Source of the DNA: Anolis sagrei
Taxonomy: Eukaryota > Chordata > Lepidosauria > Squamata > Anolidae
Direction of reading: 5' to 3'
Assembly (NCBI RefSeq): GCF_037176765.1
Contig: NC_090021.1
Coordinates: forward strand, 142,996,574 to 143,060,573
Length of the DNA: 64,000 nt
Of this stretch, positions 43,106 to 64,000 are shown piece after piece; position 1 is the first letter of the stretch; the number at the start of each line of letters is the position of its first letter. The translations under genes and the position numbers were made by a program. The notes under the pieces were generated by a model, which did not search any database, was not told the DNA's origin, and saw nothing but the letters and a program-made list of their open reading frames with translations.

Positions 43106-43235
43106 TGCCACCTTTCTGTCTGTTCTGTCCTGTCTGTCCAAATGACATTGAATGATTGCCATGTATATTTACTGTGATGCGCCCTAAGTCCCATTGGGGA
43201 TACAGGGTGGAACATAAATAAATAAATAACAATAA
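43106..43235 (+). mobile_element. LINE/SINE tail
   Basis: CATTGAATGATTGCCATGTA, GTGATGCGCCCTAAGTCCC and an (AAAT)n end. Confidence 0.6.
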
Positions 43236-43290
43236 TAATATTACTCATAGGTGGATTTGTAATTGGTTGACTAGCTGAGCGAAATATAAT

Positions 43291-43619
43291 AGAGGTAAAG
43301 GTTTCCCCTGACATTAAGTCTGGTTGTGTTTGATTCTGGACGGTGATACTCATCTCCATTTTTAAGCCGAAGAGCCGGCCATGTCCGTAGACACCTCCAA
43401 GGGCATGTGGCCAGCATGACTGAATGGAGTGTCATTACCCTCCCGCAGAAGCAGTACCTATTGATCTACTCACATTTGCATGTTTTCAAACTGCTAGGTT
43501 GGCAGAAGCTGGACCTAACAGCGGGAGCTTATCCCGCTCTCCTGATTTGAACTGCCAACCTTTTGGTCAGCAAGTGCAGCAGCTCAGCGGTTTAATGTGT
43601 GGCGCAACTAGGGCCCCCC
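43291..43619 (-). mobile_element. tRNA-derived SINE, type B, full length
   Basis: Plus strand: GGTAAAGGTTTCCCCTGACA, TAAGCCGAAGAGCCGG, GATCTACTCACATTTGCATG and GGCGCAACTAGGGCCCC. Confidence 0.88.
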
Positions 43620-43860
43620 AATATAGTTTCGTATTTATTATTCTTGCCTTTCATGTGTGGGTGTGCATCTATGTGTGTGTTAGATTGTTTGCCAGTAGCT
43701 GGACCTAGTCTGTTTTTTTTTTTTGTTTTTTTTTACCAGAGAGCCATTGACGTTGATCATGCTATATAAATAAACGAGAAGAATGATGAGTTTAGTTCAA
43801 ATGGCGCCCTCTAGTGATTCTTTTTGTCTCTCGCCTTCCTCGAGACAAGCGTGAAATATC

Positions 43861-44025
43861 TGCGCATGCGCTTTGCCTTCGCAGGGTTTTCACTTTCGCC
43901 TTTGTGACGCTCTCGGCCGCCCAGCTGTAACCATGGCATCAGGGGAGCGCGCCCCCTCTGCTGATTGGTTCTGGGAGCCGGATGCGGAAGGAGACGGGGC
44001 AATACGGCGCCAAAATGAAAACAGA
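43861..44025 (+). promoter_or_regulatory. MCM8: MCM8 promoter: NRF1, CCAAT and E2F-type motifs
   Basis: TGCGCATGCGC at 43861-43871 fits NRF1, an inverted CCAAT box (ATTGG) lies at 43964-43968, and GGCGCCAAAA at 44016-44025 is the complement of an E2F site. All lie just upstream of the proposed first exon. E2F control is usual for MCM genes. Confidence 0.6.
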
Positions 44026-44029
44026 AGGA

Positions 44030-44077
44030 GAACTGAGGGAAGCGATAGCTGATCTGGTCGTTGGCTAATCATTGCTG
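44030..44077 (+). other. MCM8: MCM8 non-coding first exon (3' part)
   Basis: A clean GTGAGT donor follows position 44077, just downstream of a CpG-rich segment with E2F, CCAAT and NRF1-type motifs. The next plausible acceptor is CCTACAG at 46837, which opens the exon containing the MCM8 start codon. The 5' edge is a guess. Confidence 0.55.
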
Positions 44078-44215
44078 GTGAGTTGATCAATCGAAGGGCA
44101 AGGGCAGACTTGCAGGCCTAGCGTGCTTGTCCTCTACCAATCAGTACGTAGAAAAGTACTGACTAATATCAGCCTTCCATGTAAAAGGCGAGAAATATCC
44201 TGTCTACTGTCAATG

Positions 44216-45745
44216 GTTGTTGTTGTTGTTCATTCGTTCAGTCGCCTCCGACTCTTCGTGACCTCATGGACCAGCCCACGCCAGAGCTCCCTGTCGGCCG
44301 TCACCACCCCCAGCTCCTTCAAGGTCAGTCCAGTCACTTCAAGGATGCCATCCATCCATCTTGCCCTTGGTCGGCCCCTCTTCCTTTTGCCTTCCACTTT
44401 CCCCAGCATAATTGTCTTCTCTAGGCTCTGCTGTCTCCTCATGATGTGGCCAAAGTACTTCAACTTTGTCTCTAGTATCCTTCCCTCCAGTGAGCAGTCG
44501 GGCTTTATTTCCTGGAGGATGGACTGGTTGGATCTTCTCGCAGTCCAAGGCACTCTCAGAACTTTCCTCCAACACCACAGCTCAAAAGCATCGATCTTCC
44601 TTCGCTCAGCCTTCCCTAAGGTCCAGCTCTCACATCCGTAGGTTACTACAGGGAAGACCATGGCTTTGACTATGCGGATCTTTGTTGCCAGTGTGATGTC
44701 ACTACTCGTTACTATTTTATCGAGATTGGACATTGCTCTCCTCCCAAGAAGTAAGCATCTTCTGATTTCCTGGCCACAGTCTGCATCTGCAGTCATCTTT
44801 GCACCTAGAAATACAAAGTCTGTCAGAGCCTCCACATTTTCTCCCTCTATTTTCCAGTTGTCAATCATTCTTGTTGCCATAATCTTGGTTTTTTTGATGT
44901 TTAGCTGCAACCCGGCTTTTGCGCTTTCTTCTTTCACCTTGATTAGAAGGCTCCTCAGCTCCTCCTCGCTTTCGGCCATCAGGGTGGTGTCATCTGCATA
45001 TCTGAGGTTGTTAATGTTTCTTCCAGCAATTTTCACCCCAGCTTTGCATTCATCAAGCCCCGCACATCGCATGATGTGTTCTGCATACAAGTTAAAAAGG
45101 TTGGGTGAGAGTATGCAACTCTGCCGTACGCCTTTCCCAATCTTGAACCAGTCTGTTGTTCCGTGATCAGTTCTGACTGTTGCTGTTTGGTCCTTGTACA
45201 GATTCCTCAGGAGAGAGACAGGGTGGCTTGGTATGCCCATCCCACCAAGAACTTGCCACAGTTTATTATGATCCACACAGTCAAAGGCTTTAGAGTAGTC
45301 AATGAAGCAGAAATAGATGTTTTTCTGAAACTCTCTGCCTTTCTCCATTATCCAGCGGATATTGGCAATCTGGTCTCTCATTCCTCTGCCTTTTCTAAAC
45401 CCAGTTTGAACGTCTGGCAGCTCTCGCTCCATGTATTGCTGGAGTCTTCCTTGCAGGATCTTGAGCATTACCTTACTGGCATGAGAAATAAGGGCCACTG
45501 TACGGAAGTTTGAGCAGTCTTTCGCATTTCCTTTTTTTGGTATGGGGATATAAGTTGATTTTTTCCAGTCTGATGGCCATTCTTGTCTTTTCCATATTTG
45601 CTGGCATATGGCATGCATCACCTTGACAGCATCATCTTTTAAGATTTTAAACAGTTCAGCTGGGATCCCGTCGTCTCCTGCTGCCTTGTTGTTAGCATTT
45701 TGGCCATCTTCCGACCTGGGAGTCCCATCTTCCAATGGCATACCG
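44216..45745 (-). mobile_element. RTE-BovB LINE, 5'-truncated, open reading frame
   Basis: It lies in MCM8 intron 1, opposite to MCM8. The 503-residue frame (45741 to 44230) covers the RT: DDGIPAELFKILKDDAVKVM, SNFRTVALISHASKVMLKIL, CFIDYSKAFDCVDHNKL, QSCILSPNLFNLYAEHIMR and [15 protein letters not shown], then the C-terminal [20 protein letters not shown]. The 3' end carries the (AAC)n-type tail. The endonuclease domain is absent through 5' truncation. The motifs closely resemble ruminant BovB. Confidence 0.95.
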
Positions 45746-45759
45746 ACATATCTCTGGTT

Positions 45760-45990
45760 GTACTGGTAATGACAGTCGTGGTTTTAACCCTGTTGTCATG
45801 TGTGTTTTATTGACTTGTTTTCATGTTTAGTTACGATAAAATTTTGTTTTAATTATTTGCATTTAATTTATTATGTATTTGTATTTTTAATGTGTACTGA
45901 ATGGCATTGAATGGCTGCCGTTTATGTTGTAAGCTGCTCCAAGTCCCCAAGGGGAGATGGGATGGGATATAAATAAAGTTGACTTGACTT
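45760..45990 (+). mobile_element. LINE 3' tail
   Basis: An AT-rich 3' UTR, CATTGAATGGCTGCCG, GTAAGCTGCTCCAAGTCCCC and ATATAAATAAAG. Confidence 0.6.
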
Positions 45991-46301
45991 GTTGAGTTGG
46001 AATCCCTTTTCTTGTAACTTGAATCCATTGCATCAGACCCTTTCTCTGAAGGGGCTAAGAGCAAGCCTGCGCTATCTTCCACATCTTTTCAGATATCTGA
46101 AGATGACAATCATATCACTTTCAATCTTTTCAAGTATACCCATCTGCCTCAACTGTTCCTGATAGGGAACAGTTGAGGCATACCCTTCACTATCTTGGTC
46201 ATTCTCATTACAGCTTGTTCACATCTGTCTTAAATTATAGTGTCATGATGTGTACATGGCATTCTAAATGGAATAGGGTGGTGTTGACATTTCTTTTGGA
46301 A
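45991..46301 (-). mobile_element. CR1-like remnant
   Basis: CTTGTAACTTGAATCCATTG and CTATCTTCCACATCTTTTC resemble the reverse complement of the CR1 C-terminal coding region. It is weak and old. Confidence 0.4.
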
Positions 46302-46760
46302 ATTTATTTATTTATTTATTTATTTGCAGTGTTTATATTCCGCCCTTCTCACTCCGCAGGGGACTCGGGGCGGATTACAGTGTATTCATATATGGCAAAC
46401 ATTCAATGCCAATTTTGACATACAACATATACAGACATACACAGAGGCTATTTAACTTTTTCTGGCCGCCAGGGGAGCTGTCGCTTTCATCTAATGAAGT
46501 ACTTCTGCATTCCCCGCATGCTTTTGCTGGAATCTTTTTTATGGCCTCATAAATCAGTTAATTTAACCTCCCCACACAAGGTGGTACCTAATTTTCCTAC
46601 TTGACAGATGCAACTGTCTTTCGGGTTGCAAAGGTCGACAACAGGCTACACAATTGGTTGGAAGCCCACTCCAACCCGGGCTGGCTTCGAACTCATGACC
46701 TTTTGGTCAGAGTGATCTTAATGCAGCTGACACTCAGCCAGCTGCGCCACAATCCCAGTG
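46302..46760 (-). mobile_element. Type C SINE with LINE-like tail, near full length
   Basis: The plus strand begins (TTTA)n, TATTCCGCCCTTCTCACTCC, TATGGCAAACATTCAATGCC and ends with the tRNA-like head complement GGCTTCGAACTCATGACC and CAGCTGCGCCAC. Confidence 0.75.
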
Positions 46761-46856
46761 CTGTTTAAAAGTGTTGTTTAAAAGAGAGAATGGTTAGAGA
46801 TTGGAAGGATTGCCCATTATTTTAATTGTACCTACAGATCCATTGAGAGTGCAGAG

Positions 46857-62537
<15,681 letters not shown>

Positions 62538-64000
62538 GTAGCATGTTATGTTCAAGTTTTTTCCCTCAATATTATCTCATATTACCATAAAATTAATGGA
62601 GGGTGCTTTGATAAGGATATGCTTTGGCAGTATTTCTCTTTCATTCTAAAAAGAAATCCAGAAGAGGGGCGACTTAGCATGTAGCACAGAGATCCCCATA
62701 TCTCCTAATAATTTCTCATGGCTAATTTTGTGTGAGGAGTCTAAAATGAGTTACCATCTAAATTTGTTTTGCTGTTTCTTCTTTATTGATTTCTCTCCCC
62801 GCCACCCACATTTCTCCCAAAATGAGATTCAAGGTGGATATTTATTTATTTTTACATGCTTTTAAAATGCATTTGCATACAAGGGATGCTTTTTTGCATC
62901 ACTCTGAAACATCTTGATATCATAAATCTCTCTTTAGTTTCCTATTTATCATCAGCTTTCTTTTATTTTCCATCAGTTGTCATTTTTCTATTTCTTTTCC
63001 TTCTTCACAATATGTTTTCCCTGCCCAACTATTAAATATCCTTTTTTTGCCATCTGCTGTTCTCTTGTGCGTGTTGTTTGTTCTTTTTTGTTTTGTCTTT
63101 GTTGTTTACCATTCACACTCATGTATAAGTCTACCTGATGCATGTAACCAGACAGCAAATTTTGCATTCAATATTGCGGATTTTGATATGACCTGTGGAT
63201 ATGTCAAGGGTCATTTGCGGAAAGCACCACTTCTGTTTAAGTCTACCTGATGCATGTAACCAGATAGCAACTTTTAAACTTTTTAACATTTTATCTCATA
63301 CCTCAAGCATAGGCCCGCCCTCTGTGTCTGGTTTAACTATGCTGTTCTATATTGTTGATTTTGTTATTTCATATTTTGTTATGATGTATTTTTTATTGTG
63401 TGTTTATTATTCTGCAATATTTTGGGTTTGGCCTCATGTTAGCCGCCCCGAGTCCCCTTTGGGGAGATGGTGGCGGGTTATAAATAAAGTGTATTAAATA
63501 AAGTGTATTATATTCTGCCTTTAGGCCAGATGTTCAAAAATGGCTTGGTAGAATGCTAAGTATTCGTTATATATGATTTATGTTTTTACAGCTGCTTTTT
63601 TCTCAGCTTGGACTAAGTCCCCATCTGAGCTGCTCACAATAGGGAGGAGGCAATTTACTTGTGAGTAAGCAAGGGGGAGGTCACCACCAGCCAGCCCGTC
63701 CCCCTTTTACTCAGACTGCCTCCTGTCTCATCTGTTACTGTCACTGTGACTGTTCCTTCCTTGGCTGTTTGGGCCCTGTGATTTAGCTCATTCTCTAGCT
63801 CTGGTAGACTGCTCCTCTTCTCTGCTTCTCAGGTGGCGTGATAGCTCCAGTGAACTTGAAGGTTGGCCATTACGGGACAACATAATCGTGGCAGTGAAGG
63901 CCCTAGAGGCCATTGTGCCACCTGGAGCTTGAGGAGAGGGATGTTCCGCTGCCACCAGAGCCAGAGAAGGAGCTGGAATAGGAGAGTAAGCATAGGGCCT
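62538..64000. other. MCM8: MCM8 intron 14 (continues past the window)
   Basis: No MCM8 exon was found here. A direct duplication lies at 63127-63158 and 63239-63270. A LINE tail is at 63330-63500. From about 63590 the sequence is richer in G/C and may be another element, unrecognised. Confidence 0.45.
63330..63500 (+). mobile_element. LINE 3' tail
   Basis: GGTTTGGCCTCATGTTAGCC, CCGAGTCCCCTTTGGGG and ATGGTGGCGGGTTATAAAT. Confidence 0.65.

Noticed and set aside
44123-45513. Plus-strand open frames over the BovB element
   Set aside because: They are antisense shadows of the BovB ORF.

Overview
This is a vertebrate, almost certainly squamate (iguanian or Anolis-like lizard), chromosomal window. 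It has three conserved genes in the order found on human chromosome 20p12.3: CHGB (+), TRMT6 (-) and MCM8 (+). The repeats fit a lizard: RTE-BovB, CR1 and L2-like LINEs, two tRNA-derived SINE types plus a SINE with a LINE tail, hAT and Tc1/mariner-type MITEs, solo LTRs and many microsatellites. Exons were read by protein similarity, GT/AG boundaries and phase continuity; every junction given below keeps the frame.

Layout. 1-7971 is CHGB intron 1 or 5' flank and is mostly repeats; no exon 1 was recognised. CHGB exons 2-5 lie at 7972-19347, with a poly(A) signal near 19650. TRMT6 is complete on the minus strand: 11 exons, 474 residues, start codon at 41320, stop at 22490, poly(A) signal near 21852. 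CHGB and TRMT6 converge tail to tail. TRMT6 intron 6 carries a LINE with an uninterrupted 1074-residue ORF, preceded by eleven near-identical 173-bp tandem units. MCM8 starts with a non-coding exon ending at 44077. Its coding exons run from 46857 to 62537 (641 residues read), and the C-terminal exons lie beyond the window.

TRMT6 is the non-catalytic subunit of the tRNA m1A58 methyltransferase. MCM8 is a recombination helicase. CHGB is a secretory-granule prohormone. They share no pathway; the order is conserved synteny. TRMT6 and MCM8 are head to head, and in this genome their promoters are pushed about 2.3 kb apart by a block of LINE, SINE and LTR insertions. Each half still carries an NRF1-type palindrome.

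The most interesting signals are: (1) a dispersed repeat, probably Penelope-like, whose tail contains a hammerhead-ribozyme-like core, best preserved at 5257-5303, with copies that begin at or near the predicted cleavage point; (2) the L2-like LINE with a monomer array at its 5' end, an intact ORF, and a cluster of GCACTT motifs in its leader; (3) the transposon-split TRMT6/MCM8 promoter; (4) a conserved secretolytin-like C-terminus in CHGB.
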